Part shown: positions 1 to 8,394 of the stretch, in pieces | Layout: the number at the start of each line of letters is the position of its first letter | How positions within the stretch are numbered: position 1 is the stretch's first letter | NCBI RefSeq assembly: GCF_033097365.1 | Contig: NZ_AP028461.1 | Location: 10,505,501 to 10,569,500, forward strand | Source: Actinoplanes sichuanensis | GTDB taxonomy: Bacteria; Actinomycetota; Actinomycetes; Mycobacteriales; Micromonosporaceae | Direction: 5' to 3' | DNA: 64,000 bases | Translations under genes and position numbers: made by a program | Notes under the pieces: model-generated | What the model was told of the DNA's origin: nothing | The model's input: only the letters and a program-made list of their open reading frames with translations | Database searches by the model: none

Positions 1-1407
1 GGCGCCGGACCGGGCGACGCGATCTGGTACGACTTCGCGCTCACCGCCACCGAACGGCCGCTGCGGCACTTCGACGGGTTCACGCCCGATGACGCCGGCT
101 ACACCTATGCCTGGACGGGCGCGCCGAACGCCTCACCCTCCCGCCGGACCCTCGCCGCAGTCATCGGTTCGGTACCGGTCACCGGTTCCGCATCGCTCGT
201 TCCCGAGACGCCGGAGGAGGCGGTGGCGCTGGGCGCGATGGTCGCCGGTGACCTACTGGCCGAGGCCCGGCTCGCGCTCGCGCTCGGCGACACCGCGGCC
301 GCCGTCGGCGCGCTGCGGCAGGTCGTGAAAGCCGGCGACCCGGACGGCGAGGCGGCCTGGGAGCTGGGCCGACTCGCGCTCGCCGAGGAACGCTGGGCCG
401 CCGCCGAACAACTCCTGCGCGGCGCGGTGGCGAAACGCCCGGAAGCCTTCGAACGCGGCTACGCGCTGGCCCTGGCCTACGACAAGCTCAAACGCCGGGA
501 CGACAGCCGCCAGGCCTCGGCCGCCGCCCTGATCCACGACACGAAACTGCCCTTCGACGGTACGGCCCTGCTCGACTCCGACGTCACGTCCTTCGGCGCC
601 CGCCGGGAGGTGGGCATCTTCCTCGCCGAGCATCTCGCCCAGATCCGCGTGCAGGCCGGGCACCGCCTGGACCGGCCGGTGGACAGCACGTTCGACCAGC
701 CGATCTTCATCTACTGGGCGCAGGGCTTCGACGCCGCGCCCCCGGTGGTGACGGCCTGTCTGGCCGCGCTGCGGGCCAACAATCCGGACTCCCGGGTGCA
801 CGAACTGTCACTGGCCAACATCGGCGCCTACGTCGATGTGCCGGAGGACCTGGCGGCCGCGCTCGAGGGTGACCACTACCACTTCTCCGACCTGCTGCGG
901 ATGCTGCTGCTGGAGAAGTTCGGCGGCATCTGGGTCGACGCCACCTGCCTGGTCACCGAGCCGCTGCGCCCACACATCGACCGGGCACTGGCCAAGGGCA
1001 GCGTGTTCGCCTTCACCTACACCGGTCCGTACCTGGTCAACTGGTTCCTGGCGAGCCGCCCGGACAGCTACGTCATGCACCTGTGGCGGGCCGCGTCGTT
1101 CCTGTGGTGGGAGAAGCGCGGCGAGATCGTCGACGTGCTCCTGCACCACCACATCTTCGAACTGTTGCATCGGCTGGACGACCGGTTCCGCACCGAATGG
1201 GACGCCGGCCTGCGGCTCAACGCGACACCGCCGCATGCGCTCCAGTCGGTGCTCCTCCGGCCGTACGACCAGGAGATGTTCCAGACGATCACGGAGGGGG
1301 CGTTCGTGCACAAACTGCGGCACCAACTCCCGTCCGGCTTCGGCGGCAGCGAGTCCTACCTGGCCCGGATCATCCGCGGCGACCACGGCGTGCGGGCCGA
1401 CCGGTAA
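1..1407 (+). CDS. Capsular-polysaccharide-type glycosyltransferase, 5' truncated
   Basis: The frame is open from the first base of the window, so the gene starts upstream; 468 codons are visible. The first 220 residues are Ala/Leu/Glu-rich helical sequence of TPR character. From about residue 235 on there is a sugar-transferase fold, with FIYWAQGF and then a helix followed by FGGIWVDAT near residues 307-315. That motif is the Asp-containing nucleotide-sugar/metal site of the capsular polysaccharide synthesis (Caps_synth/DXD sugar transferase) families, which transfer a sugar from a nucleotide-sugar donor in surface glycan synthesis. The acceptor and sugar cannot be told. No internal ATG need be the start; the ATG at 223 is only the first Met in the visible part. 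The gene is followed by a repeat array, not by another gene of the same strand. Confidence 0.7.
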   Translation, partial: GAGPGDAIWYDFALTATERPLRHFDGFTPDDAGYTYAWTGAPNASPSRRTLAAVIGSVPVTGSASLVPETPEEAVALGAMVAGDLLAEARLALALGDTAAAVGALRQVVKAGDPDGEAAWELGRLALAEERWAAAEQLLRGAVAKRPEAFERGYALALAYDKLKRRDDSRQASAAALIHDTKLPFDGTALLDSDVTSFGARREVGIFLAEHLAQIRVQAGHRLDRPVDSTFDQPIFIYWAQGFDAAPPVVTACLAALRANNPDSRVHELSLANIGAYVDVPEDLAAALEGDHYHFSDLLRMLLLEKFGGIWVDATCLVTEPLRPHIDRALAKGSVFAFTYTGPYLVNWFLASRPDSYVMHLWRAASFLWWEKRGEIVDVLLHHHIFELLHRLDDRFRTEWDAGLRLNATPPHALQSVLLRPYDQEMFQTITEGAFVHKLRHQLPSGFGGSESYLARIIRGDHGVRADR

Positions 1408-1427
1408 CCGATCGCCGCACCCGACGC

Positions 1428-1844
1428 CACGCACAGGCCCACGGCGCCCCCGCAAGGTCCGTGACGGGCCGTCGAACGCGCGCCCTCGCAGCAACCGCAA
1501 GATCCGTGCCGCAGGTCGGGCCGGGCCCAGCGGGAGCCCATCGAGGGGCTTCGTGGCGCGGTTTCAGCCGGGCCTGGCGGCAGCCCCCGCAGATGTCGTG
1601 CCGCGGGTCGGAGTAGGCGCCGCCACAACCACCGCAAGCATTCATGACCCGGGTCTGAGTAGGCGCCGCTGCACTCACCGAAAGCATTCGTGAGGCGAGG
1701 TCTAAGTAGGCGCCGCCGCAGTCACCGCAAGCGTTCGTGGGGCGGGGTCGGAGCAGGCACCGCCGCAGTCATCGCAAGCGCTCGTGACGCGAGATCTAAG
1801 CAGGCGCCGCCGCAACCACCGCAAGCATTCGTGACGCGGGGTCT
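1428..1844. repeat. Tandem array of nine ~46-bp units
   Basis: The 518 bases between the glycosyltransferase stop and the tRNA hold no convincing gene. They contain a tandem array with a period of 45-47 bp. Five clear units start at 1611, 1657, 1704, 1751 and 1798; four more degenerate ones precede them (about 1428, 1473, 1519, 1565). The phase marker CCGCAAG or a near match recurs at 1450, 1495, 1541, 1587, 1632, 1678, 1725, 1772 and 1819. Each unit carries an AGGCGCC core, CCGCAAGC and a TCGTGACGCG-like end. Unit identity falls from right to left, as if the array grew at the tRNA side. There are no spacers, so it is not a CRISPR. Confidence 0.85.
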
Positions 1845-1861
1845 GGGGCCTCGGGCCCCAG
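1843..1861. terminator. Perfect 8-bp hairpin after the repeat array
   Basis: CTGGGGCC (1843-1850) pairs with GGCCCCAG (1854-1861) around a 3-base loop. It closes the tandem array and lies 65 bases beyond the 3' end of the minus-strand tRNA. On the minus strand the T-rich stretch precedes the hairpin rather than follows it, so it is not a canonical intrinsic terminator in either direction. Actinobacteria do use hairpins without U-tracts. Confidence 0.35.
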
Positions 1862-1925
1862 GAGAAAAGAAAAACGAGCGACCAAGGTCCGCGTTCCCCG
1901 CGGACAGAGGCCACCCGTCGACTCG

Positions 1926-1997
1926 TGCCCCCGGCAGGATTCGAACCTGCGCTTTCGCCTCCGGAGGGCGACGCTCTATCCCCTGAGCTACGGGGGC
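1926..1997 (-). tRNA. tRNA-Arg (anticodon CCG)
   Basis: The minus strand folds into a 72-nt cloverleaf. The acceptor stem is GCCCCCG/CGGGGGC, the D arm is GCTC/GAGC, the anticodon stem is TCGCC/GGCGA with loop CTCCGGA, and the T arm is GCAGG-TTCGAAT-CCTGC. The discriminator base is A and CCA is not encoded. The loop gives anticodon CCG, reading the CGG arginine codon that is common in this GC-rich genome. I saw no duplicated tRNA 3' end nearby, so there is no sign of an element integrated here. Confidence 0.97.
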
Positions 1998-2058
1998 TCA
2001 GTGATGATGAGCCTAGCAGGGGCCCCAGCGACCCGGCCAACCGGTATCGCCGAAAACG

Positions 2059-2090
2059 GACGGGCCGCCGGAAAATCCCGGCGGCCCGTC
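2059..2090 (-). terminator. Intrinsic terminator of the DUF3105-DUF305 operon
   Basis: A perfect 13-bp stem (2059-2071 with 2078-2090) encloses a 6-base loop. Read on the minus strand it lies 12 bases after the DUF305 stop and is followed by CGTTTTCGG, giving a short U-tract. It separates the operon from the tRNA gene. Confidence 0.8.
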
Positions 2091-2102
2091 GATAGTGCCT
2101 GG

Positions 2103-2744
2103 TCAGGAAGCTGCGCCGAGCTTTTCCTGGAGGGCTTTCATGTCGGTCATCTCGCGCTGCTGGCTGTTGATGGTCAGCTGTGCGGCTTCGACGACCTCTT
2201 TGTCCGTGGAGACTTCGACGACCTCCTGGGCCATGTGCACGCCGCCCAGGTGGTGCTTGATCATCATCTGGAGGAAGAGGCGGTCGCCCTCGATGCCTTT
2301 CGACTCCCGGAGCTTCGTCATCTCCTCGGGGGTGGCCATGCCGGGCATCAGTCCGTTGACCACGCTCGCCGCGCCGTCCGGCATCCAGGCCATGGCGGGC
2401 TGGTCGCCTGTCGGCTGGAGGTTCCACTCGCGGAGCCAGGCCTGCATCATGCCGATCTGGCCCTGCTGGTTGAGGGCGATGTCGACACCCATGGTCCGCA
2501 CTTCGGGGTCGGAGGCCTGCGCGTACGCGATGAGCCCCATCTCGACCGCCTGCGTGTGGTGGGTCGTCATGTCCCGGGCGAAGCCGGCCTCGGCGGAGTC
2601 GTCAGCCGGCAGCGTCTCGCCGCGCGGGACGAGGAAGCCGATGGCGACGCCGAGGACGAGCCCCACCACCAGCGCCACCGGGATCCAGTAGCTGAACCGG
2701 GACGGCGTGGGCGTGGGGTCGTCCGCTGACGGGGAGTCGGGCAC
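2103..2744 (-). CDS. DUF305 family membrane-anchored protein
   Basis: This 213-aa protein has a short cytoplasmic tail, one transmembrane segment (about residues 19-40) and an extracytoplasmic DUF305 domain. The domain shows the paired histidine motifs of the family: THHTQAVEM at 61-69 and MIKHHLGGVHMAQ at 161-173. DUF305 proteins adopt a ferritin-like four-helix fold, and some are linked to copper, but the substrate is not established. The GTG start follows the DUF3105 stop by three bases, and AAGG sits 7 bases before it. The two genes are therefore one transcription unit, ended by the hairpin at 2059-2090. The role is probably extracytoplasmic metal or redox handling, which is inference. 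Confidence 0.85.
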   Translation of the reverse strand: MPDSPSADDPTPTPSRFSYWIPVALVVGLVLGVAIGFLVPRGETLPADDSAEAGFARDMTTHHTQAVEMGLIAYAQASDPEVRTMGVDIALNQQGQIGMMQAWLREWNLQPTGDQPAMAWMPDGAASVVNGLMPGMATPEEMTKLRESKGIEGDRLFLQMMIKHHLGGVHMAQEVVEVSTDKEVVEAAQLTINSQQREMTDMKALQEKLGAAS

Positions 2745-2747
2745 GGG

Positions 2748-3542
2748 TCAGCCTTGCGGGGTGCTGCCGGTGACCGAGACGCCGCGGTCGCACAGCGCGG
2801 TCGGGCCCTCGATCGAGGCGTTGACCCGCAGCGCCTTGATGAACTCGTCGATCCGCGGGTCGTCCACCGTGTCGACCTTGAGCTGGTAGCCCCAGGCCTG
2901 GAGGGAGACGGCGTTGGTGAGACCGGGGAACGGGCTCATCATGGTCTTCTCTTTGCCCTCGACCTTGGCGGCGAGCGTGGCGACCTGGTCGGCCGGCAGG
3001 TCCGGTCGGTAGGCGAGCCACACCGTGCCGTGCTCGAGGCTGTGCACCGCATGCTCGTTCGGGATCGGTTCGGTGTAGACGACGCCGTTGCAGTTCTCCC
3101 AGGTGGGGTTGTGCTCACCGGCGACCGGCGGGGACTGGTCGTACTTCAGCACGCCGCTCTTGTGCTGGCTGCCCTTGACCAGGTCGGGGTTCGACTCGCG
3201 GTAGTTGACCAGGCCGGTGATGGCGGCGGCCCGCTCCGCCCACGGCACGGCGTTCTGCTTGTCGGTCTTGACCGAGGCGTAGACGCCCCAGCCGATGATG
3301 CCGACCGCGATGACGACGACGAGGCCGGCGACGGCGATCGGGCCCCAGTTGCGCCCGCCGGCGACCTTGACCGGCGTGACCGGCTTGCGACCCTTGCCGC
3401 CCTTACCGCCCTTGCCTGTCGGCCGGGAGCCGCCGGGCTTGTTGGCGCCGGAGCCGCCCGTGGGGGGCTTGCCCTGGCCGGTGGTCTTGCCGACCTTGAC
3501 GGTGGACGGGACCCGTTCGGGCCCCGGGGTGCTCATGCTCAT
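2748..3542 (-). CDS. DUF3105 family membrane-anchored protein
   Basis: This 264-aa protein starts with a Gly/Lys/Pro-rich cytoplasmic tail, followed by one transmembrane helix (about 70-90) and an outside domain with the DUF3105 signature. That signature includes the invariant-looking HSLEHGTVWLAY segment and paired cysteines (ENCNG and a C-terminal TALCDRG). I chose the ATG at 3542 because GAGG lies 4 bases upstream; a TTG at 3563 would add seven residues. The gene is divergent from argS with an 86-bp gap. The domain has no proven activity. Its conserved His/Cys residues and the DUF305 partner suggest metal binding outside the membrane. Confidence 0.82.
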   Translation of the reverse strand: MSMSTPGPERVPSTVKVGKTTGQGKPPTGGSGANKPGGSRPTGKGGKGGKGRKPVTPVKVAGGRNWGPIAVAGLVVVIAVGIIGWGVYASVKTDKQNAVPWAERAAAITGLVNYRESNPDLVKGSQHKSGVLKYDQSPPVAGEHNPTWENCNGVVYTEPIPNEHAVHSLEHGTVWLAYRPDLPADQVATLAAKVEGKEKTMMSPFPGLTNAVSLQAWGYQLKVDTVDDPRIDEFIKALRVNASIEGPTALCDRGVSVTGSTPQG

Positions 3543-3616
3543 CGTGCCTCGTCGATTCGTCAAAACGGGAAGGGGCGGGGCTCGGGTGGCCGCCGAACGC
3601 CGAAGTCTACCCCCGA

Positions 3617-3622
3617 TAGCAT
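3617..3622 (+). promoter_or_regulatory. -10 hexamer giving a leaderless argS start
   Basis: TAGCAT lies six bases before the argS GTG, which places the expected transcription start on or next to the start codon. No Shine-Dalgarno sequence is visible before the GTG. The -35 region is not recognisable. Confidence 0.4.
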
Positions 3623-3628
3623 GGCTGG

Positions 3629-5290
3629 GTGACTCCCGCCAACCTTGCTGACACCGTTCTCTCAGCCGCTCGTGCCGTATTCGAGACGCGCGGACTCGAC
3701 GTCGCGCTGCTGCCCGCCGCGACGACGGTGGAGCGGCCGCGCAACCCCGAGCACGGCGACTACGCCTCCAACCTTGCCATGCAGATGGCCAAGAAGGCGG
3801 GGGTCGCGCCGCGCGAGCTCGCCACGGCTCTCGCCGAGGAGCTGGGCCGACGGGACGAGATCGCGGCGGTGGAGATCGCCGGTCCGGGGTTCCTGAACAT
3901 CCGGCTGGAGAACGCCGCGCTCGGCGCGTTCGCGGGGTTGGTGCTGTCGGCCGGTGCCGAGTATGGGCGGAACACCGCCCTGGCCGGTGAGAAGGTGAAT
4001 CTGGAGTTCGTCTCGGCGAACCCGACCGGCCCGATCCACCTGGGCCACACCCGCTGGGCCGCGGTCGGTGACTCGCTGCGCCGGGTGCTGAGCGCCGCCG
4101 GCGCCGAGGTGACCAGCGAGTACTACATCAACGACGCGGGCGCGCAGGTGGACCGGTTCGCCCGGTCGCTGTTCGCGGCGGCCAACGGCGAGCCCACCCC
4201 GGAGGACGGCTACGTCGGTGACTACATCACCGAGATCGCCAAGGAGATCACCGACGCCGACCCGGGTCTGGTCGGGCAGCCGGCCGCGCAGGCGCTGCCG
4301 ATCTTCCTGGCCCGGGGCTACGAGCTGATGCTCAAGGAGATCCGGGAGAGTCTGGAGCGCTTCGGTGTGCACTTCGACGTCTGGTTCTCGGAGCAGACGC
4401 TGCACAACGGCGGCGCGGTCGAGCACGCCATCGACGAGCTGCGCAAGCAGGGCCACATCTTCGAGGACGGCGGCGCGATCTGGCTGCGTACCACCGACTT
4501 CACCGATGACAAGGACCGGGTGCTGATCCGGTCCAACGGTGAGAAGACCTATTTCGCGGCCGACGCGGCGTATTACATCAACAAGCGCGAGCGTGGCTTC
4601 GACCGCTGCATCTACCTGCTCGGCGCCGACCACCACGGCTACATCGGCCGGCTGAAGGCGATCGCGGCGTGCGCCGGCGACGACCCGGCGAAGAACATCG
4701 AGATCCTGATCGGCCAGATGGTCAACCTGGTCCGTGGCGGGCAGCCGGTGCGGCTGTCGAAGCGGGCCGGCAACATCATCACGCTGGACGAGCTGGTCGA
4801 GGCGGTCGGTCCGGACGCCGCCCGGTATTCGCTGGCCCGGTCCTCCACCGACTCCATGCTGACGCTGGACATCGAAGAGATCACCAAGCATTCCAACGAC
4901 AACCCGGTGCACTACGTGCAGTACGCACACGCCCGGATCTGTTCACTGCTGAAGAACGCCGAGGACAAGAAGGTCGCCCGCGGCGAGGACTACGACCCCG
5001 CACTGCTCTCGCACGAACGCGAGCGGAACCTGCTCAAGACTCTGGGCGACTTCCCCGGGGTGGTCGCCACCGCCGCCGAGCTGCGCGAGCCGCACCGGAT
5101 CGCGGTCTACCTGGAGGAGCGGGTGGCGACCGACTACCACCGGTTCTACGACGCCTGCCAGGTGCTGCCCAAGGGCGACGAGCCGGCCTCCGAGTTCGCG
5201 GGACCCCGCCTGTGGCTGATGGAGGCCACTCGTACGGTGCTGGCCAACGGTTTGGACCTCCTCGGGGTCTCCGCGCCGGAGAGGATGTAA
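3629..5290 (+). CDS. argS: Arginyl-tRNA synthetase
   Basis: This cytoplasmic class I aminoacyl-tRNA synthetase charges tRNA-Arg with arginine using ATP. The 553 residues match the usual length. Visible features are the N-terminal ArgRS additional domain (roughly 1-100), the HIGH-type motif in [14 protein letters not shown] (near 137-148), the KMSK-equivalent VRLSKRAGN (near 375), and the C-terminal helical anticodon-binding DALR domain from about 425. The GTG start probably gives a leaderless mRNA (see TAGCAT at 3617). lysA follows after a 3-base gap, and hom overlaps lysA, so argS heads an argS-lysA-hom unit. This order is seen in many actinomycetes. Confidence 0.97.
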   Translation: MTPANLADTVLSAARAVFETRGLDVALLPAATTVERPRNPEHGDYASNLAMQMAKKAGVAPRELATALAEELGRRDEIAAVEIAGPGFLNIRLENAALGAFAGLVLSAGAEYGRNTALAGEKVNLEFVSANPTGPIHLGHTRWAAVGDSLRRVLSAAGAEVTSEYYINDAGAQVDRFARSLFAAANGEPTPEDGYVGDYITEIAKEITDADPGLVGQPAAQALPIFLARGYELMLKEIRESLERFGVHFDVWFSEQTLHNGGAVEHAIDELRKQGHIFEDGGAIWLRTTDFTDDKDRVLIRSNGEKTYFAADAAYYINKRERGFDRCIYLLGADHHGYIGRLKAIAACAGDDPAKNIEILIGQMVNLVRGGQPVRLSKRAGNIITLDELVEAVGPDAARYSLARSSTDSMLTLDIEEITKHSNDNPVHYVQYAHARICSLLKNAEDKKVARGEDYDPALLSHERERNLLKTLGDFPGVVATAAELREPHRIAVYLEERVATDYHRFYDACQVLPKGDEPASEFAGPRLWLMEATRTVLANGLDLLGVSAPERM

Positions 5291-5293
5291 GGC

Positions 5294-6679
5294 ATGCGCG
5301 CACACGAGGCCGGGGCCCTGCACGGTGACCTCGGCAGCCGCGGGCCGGCCTGGCTGCGTACCCCCGAGGATGTGAACGCCCTGGTGCCGCAGCTCTGGCC
5401 GCGGACCGTGACCAGGTCGGAGGCCGGGGGTCTGGAGATCGGCGGCGTGTCGGTCGCCGATCTGGCGGCCGATCACGGCACGCCCGCCTACCTGCTCGAC
5501 GAGGAGGACCTGCGGGCCCGCTGCCGCGACTTCAAGGCGGCCTTCGCCGAGGCGGACGTCTACTACGCCGGCAAGTCGTTCATCTGCAAGGCCGTGGTCC
5601 GGGTGATCGACGAGGAGGGGCTCTTCCTCGACGTCTGCTCCGGTGGTGAGCTGGCGGTGGCGCTGGCGGCCGGGTTCCCGCCCGAGCGGATCGGTTTCCA
5701 CGGCAACAACAAGTCGGTGTCCGAGCTGCGTCGGGCTCTGGAGGCGGGCGTCGGCCGGATCATCGTGGACTCGTTCCACGAGATCGCCCGGCTGAGTGAG
5801 CTGGCCACCGAGCTGAACAAGCGGCCCGGCGTGCTGCTCCGCGTCACCGTGGGTGTCGAGGCTCACACCCACGAGTTCATCGCGACCGCGCACGAGGATC
5901 AGAAGTTCGGGTTCTCGCTGGCCGGCGGGGCGGCGTTCGCGGCGGCCGCGCAGATCCTCGACGAGGGTGTGCTCGACCTGCGCGGCCTGCACTCGCACAT
6001 CGGCTCGCAGATCTTCGACACCAGCGGGTTCGAGGTGGCCGCCCGGCGGATCCTGGAGCTGCAGGCGCAGATCCGGGACGCGCGTGGGGTGGAGTTGCCC
6101 GAGCTGGACCTGGGTGGCGGTTTCGGTATCGCGTACACCACGCAGGACGACCCGTCGACGCCTGGTGACCTGGCCAAGCGGATCAACAAGATCGTCGAGT
6201 CGGAGTGCGAGCTGGCGTCGCTGCGTAAGCCGCACCTCTCGATCGAGCCGGGGCGGGCCATCGTCGGGCCGGCCGTCTTCACCCTCTACGAGGTGGGGAC
6301 GGTCAAGGATGTCGACGGCATCCGCACCTACGTGAGCGTGGACGGCGGGATGAGCGACAACATCCGGACCGCTCTCTACGACGCGTCCTACTCGGCGACG
6401 ATGGCCAACCGGCGTAGTGACGCCGAGCCGTTGCTCGCCCGCGTTGTGGGAAAACATTGTGAGTCCGGGGACATTGTCGTGAAGGATGAATTCCTGCCCA
6501 GCGACGTGCAGCCCGGAGATCTTATTGCGGTCCCCGGGACCGGCGCGTATTGCCGGAGCATGGCCAGCAACTACAACCATGTTCCTCGGCCCCCCGTGGT
6601 GTCGGTTCGCGACGGCGCCGCCCGCGTCATCGTGCGCCGGGAGACCGAGGACGACCTGCTTGCATTGGATGTGGGATGA
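5294..6679 (+). CDS. lysA: Diaminopimelate decarboxylase
   Basis: LysA converts meso-diaminopimelate to L-lysine, the last step of lysine synthesis, in the cytoplasm with PLP. The 461-aa protein has the alanine-racemase-type PLP barrel. The cofactor lysine lies in YYAGKSFICKAV (about Lys94), the Gly-rich phosphate-binding loop in LDLGGGFGIAY, and EPGRAIVG follows. The C-terminal half carries CESGD (about 390) and the GAYCRSMASNYN segment (about 420), both contributing to the substrate site. An upstream GGAGAGG gives a plausible ribosome site for the ATG. The last codons overlap the hom ATG (ATGA), which couples lysine and threonine/methionine branch genes. Confidence 0.96.
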   Translation: MRAHEAGALHGDLGSRGPAWLRTPEDVNALVPQLWPRTVTRSEAGGLEIGGVSVADLAADHGTPAYLLDEEDLRARCRDFKAAFAEADVYYAGKSFICKAVVRVIDEEGLFLDVCSGGELAVALAAGFPPERIGFHGNNKSVSELRRALEAGVGRIIVDSFHEIARLSELATELNKRPGVLLRVTVGVEAHTHEFIATAHEDQKFGFSLAGGAAFAAAAQILDEGVLDLRGLHSHIGSQIFDTSGFEVAARRILELQAQIRDARGVELPELDLGGGFGIAYTTQDDPSTPGDLAKRINKIVESECELASLRKPHLSIEPGRAIVGPAVFTLYEVGTVKDVDGIRTYVSVDGGMSDNIRTALYDASYSATMANRRSDAEPLLARVVGKHCESGDIVVKDEFLPSDVQPGDLIAVPGTGAYCRSMASNYNHVPRPPVVSVRDGAARVIVRRETEDDLLALDVG

Positions 6680-7983
6680 GCCCCGTCTCGAAATCGCCGA
6701 TCCGCCTCGCCCTCCTCGGCTGCGGTGTCGTCGGTACTGAAGTGGTTCGGCTGCTCCACGAACAGGCCGACGACCTGACGGCCCGGATCGGCGCCCCGCT
6801 GGAGCTCGTCGGCATCGCGGTGCGGCGGGCCGGCCGCGAGCGTGGTGACCTCCCGGTCGACCCGTCGCTGTTCACCACCGACGCGCTGGGCCTGGTCAAG
6901 CGCGACGACGTGGACGTGGTGATCGAGGTCGTCGGCGGCATCGAGCCGGCCCGGACGTGGTTGATCGAGGCGCTGCGAGCCGGCAAGAGCGTGGTCACGG
7001 CGAACAAGGCGCTGCTCGCCGAGGACGGCGGCGCGCTGCACGACGCCGCCACCGAGGGCGGTGCGGATCTCTACTACGAGGCGTCGGTGGCCGGCGCGAT
7101 CCCGCTGCTGCGCCCGCTACGCGAGTCGCTGCACGGTGACCGCGTGACCGCGGTCACCGGCATCGTGAACGGCACGACCAACTTCATCCTCTCCTCGATG
7201 GCGTCGACCGGCGCGGGCTTCAACGAGGCCCTGGAGGAGGCGACCGAGCTGGGGTACGCGGAAGCCGACCCCACAGCCGACGTGGAGGGCTTCGACGCCG
7301 CCGCGAAGGCCGCCATCCTCGCCTCGCTCGCCTTCCACACCCGGGTGACCGCCGCCGACGTGTTCCGTGAGGGCATGACCGGGGTGACCGCCGGTGACAT
7401 GGCCAGCGCCAAGGAGATGGGCTGCACGATCAAGCTGCTCTGCATCGCGCAGCGCACGGCCGATTCGGTCAGCGTCCGCGTGCACCCGGCGATGATCCCG
7501 CTGACCCACCCGCTGGCGAGTGTCGGTGACGCCTTCAACGCGGTGTTCGTGGAGACCGAGGCGGCCGGCCCGCTGATGTTCTACGGCCGGGGCGCCGGTG
7601 GCCGGCCGACCGCGAGCGCGGTGCTCGGCGACATCGTCGCGGCCTCCCGCAACAAGCTGACCGGCACCCGTGCGCCGAGCGAGAGCAACTACGCCGAGCT
7701 GACGGTCCGCCCGATCGGTGAGTCGATGACCCGCTACCACATCAGCCTGGACGTGGCCGAGAAACCGGGTGTGCTGGCCACCGTCGCGGGTGTCTTCGCC
7801 CAGCACGAGGTGTCGATCGCGACGGTCCGGCAGTCCGGCCGGGAGGACGACGCGAAGCTGGTCATCGTCACGCACAGCGCTCCGGACGCGGCTCTCGCGG
7901 CCACCGTGGAGGCGCTGTCGACTCTCGACATCGTTCGGTCGATCGCGAGCGTGCTACGCGTCGAGGGCGGCGCGGGCCAGTGA
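6676..7983 (+). CDS. hom: Homoserine dehydrogenase with ACT domain
   Basis: Hom reduces aspartate semialdehyde to homoserine with NAD(P)H, at the branch to threonine and methionine. From the ATG that overlaps the lysA stop the protein is 435 aa. It has an N-terminal Rossmann motif LLGCGVVGTEV (about 11-21), the catalytic-domain signatures VTANKALLA and GIVNGTTNFIL, and a C-terminal ACT domain (about 355-430, YHISLDVAEKPGVLATVAGVFA). The ACT domain is the usual site of threonine feedback inhibition. A longer frame starting at 6550 exists but lies inside lysA and is not supported. A VOC gene overlaps its stop by GTGA. Confidence 0.96.
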   Translation: MSPVSKSPIRLALLGCGVVGTEVVRLLHEQADDLTARIGAPLELVGIAVRRAGRERGDLPVDPSLFTTDALGLVKRDDVDVVIEVVGGIEPARTWLIEALRAGKSVVTANKALLAEDGGALHDAATEGGADLYYEASVAGAIPLLRPLRESLHGDRVTAVTGIVNGTTNFILSSMASTGAGFNEALEEATELGYAEADPTADVEGFDAAAKAAILASLAFHTRVTAADVFREGMTGVTAGDMASAKEMGCTIKLLCIAQRTADSVSVRVHPAMIPLTHPLASVGDAFNAVFVETEAAGPLMFYGRGAGGRPTASAVLGDIVAASRNKLTGTRAPSESNYAELTVRPIGESMTRYHISLDVAEKPGVLATVAGVFAQHEVSIATVRQSGREDDAKLVIVTHSAPDAALAATVEALSTLDIVRSIASVLRVEGGAGQ

Positions 7984-8348
7984 TCGATCACGTGGGTTTC
8001 CAGTGCCGCGACCTGGCGGCGAGCGCCGCGTTCTACGACGCGGTGCTGGCGCCGCTGGGCGGCTCCCGGTTGATGGACTTCAAGGTCGCCATCGGGTACG
8101 GCACCGACCACGCCGATTTCTGGATCGGTGAGCTGAACGAGGGCGAGGGTTTCGTCGAGGCCCACATCGCGTTCGCCGCCACCGACCGCGCCGCGGTCGA
8201 CGAGTTTCACCGGGCCGCGGTCGCGGCCGGGGCCGAGGTGCTGCACGAACCCCGCCTGCACCCGGAGTACCACGAGCACTACTACGGCGTCTTCGTCCGC
8301 GATCCGGACGGGAACAACGTCGAGGCCGTCTGCCACCGTCCTGAATAA
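7980..8348 (+). CDS. VOC/glyoxalase-fold protein
   Basis: This 122-aa protein has the vicinal-oxygen-chelate pattern: it opens with [26 protein letters not shown] and ends with [17 protein letters not shown]. Metal ligand candidates are His3 (IDH) and the C-terminal Glu of NNVEAV, as in glyoxalase/bleomycin-resistance folds. Its GTG start overlaps the hom stop (GTGA), so it is translationally coupled to hom and precedes thrC by 46 bp. The position inside the threonine operon is notable, but the substrate cannot be read from the sequence. Confidence 0.85.
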   Translation: MIDHVGFQCRDLAASAAFYDAVLAPLGGSRLMDFKVAIGYGTDHADFWIGELNEGEGFVEAHIAFAATDRAAVDEFHRAAVAAGAEVLHEPRLHPEYHEHYYGVFVRDPDGNNVEAVCHRPE

Positions 8349-8394
8349 TGGCCTGCAAATCCCGAAGATTGACATGCGAGTGAGGAGTACCGCC

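Noticed and set aside
1611..1844. CRISPR array
   Set aside because: The period equals the repeat unit, so there are no spacers, the units vary throughout, and no cas gene is near.
1926..1997. Integrated element at the tRNA-Arg gene
   Set aside because: No integrase, no second copy of the tRNA 3' end, and the flanks are a repeat array and a conserved gene pair.
1702..2427. A 241-codon minus-strand frame across the repeat array and tRNA
   Set aside because: It runs through the tRNA gene and the tandem repeats and has no domain; it is a GC-rich open frame only.
4943..6580. Minus-strand frame of 545 codons opposite argS/lysA
   Set aside because: Shadow composition, no ribosome site, fully inside two well-supported genes.
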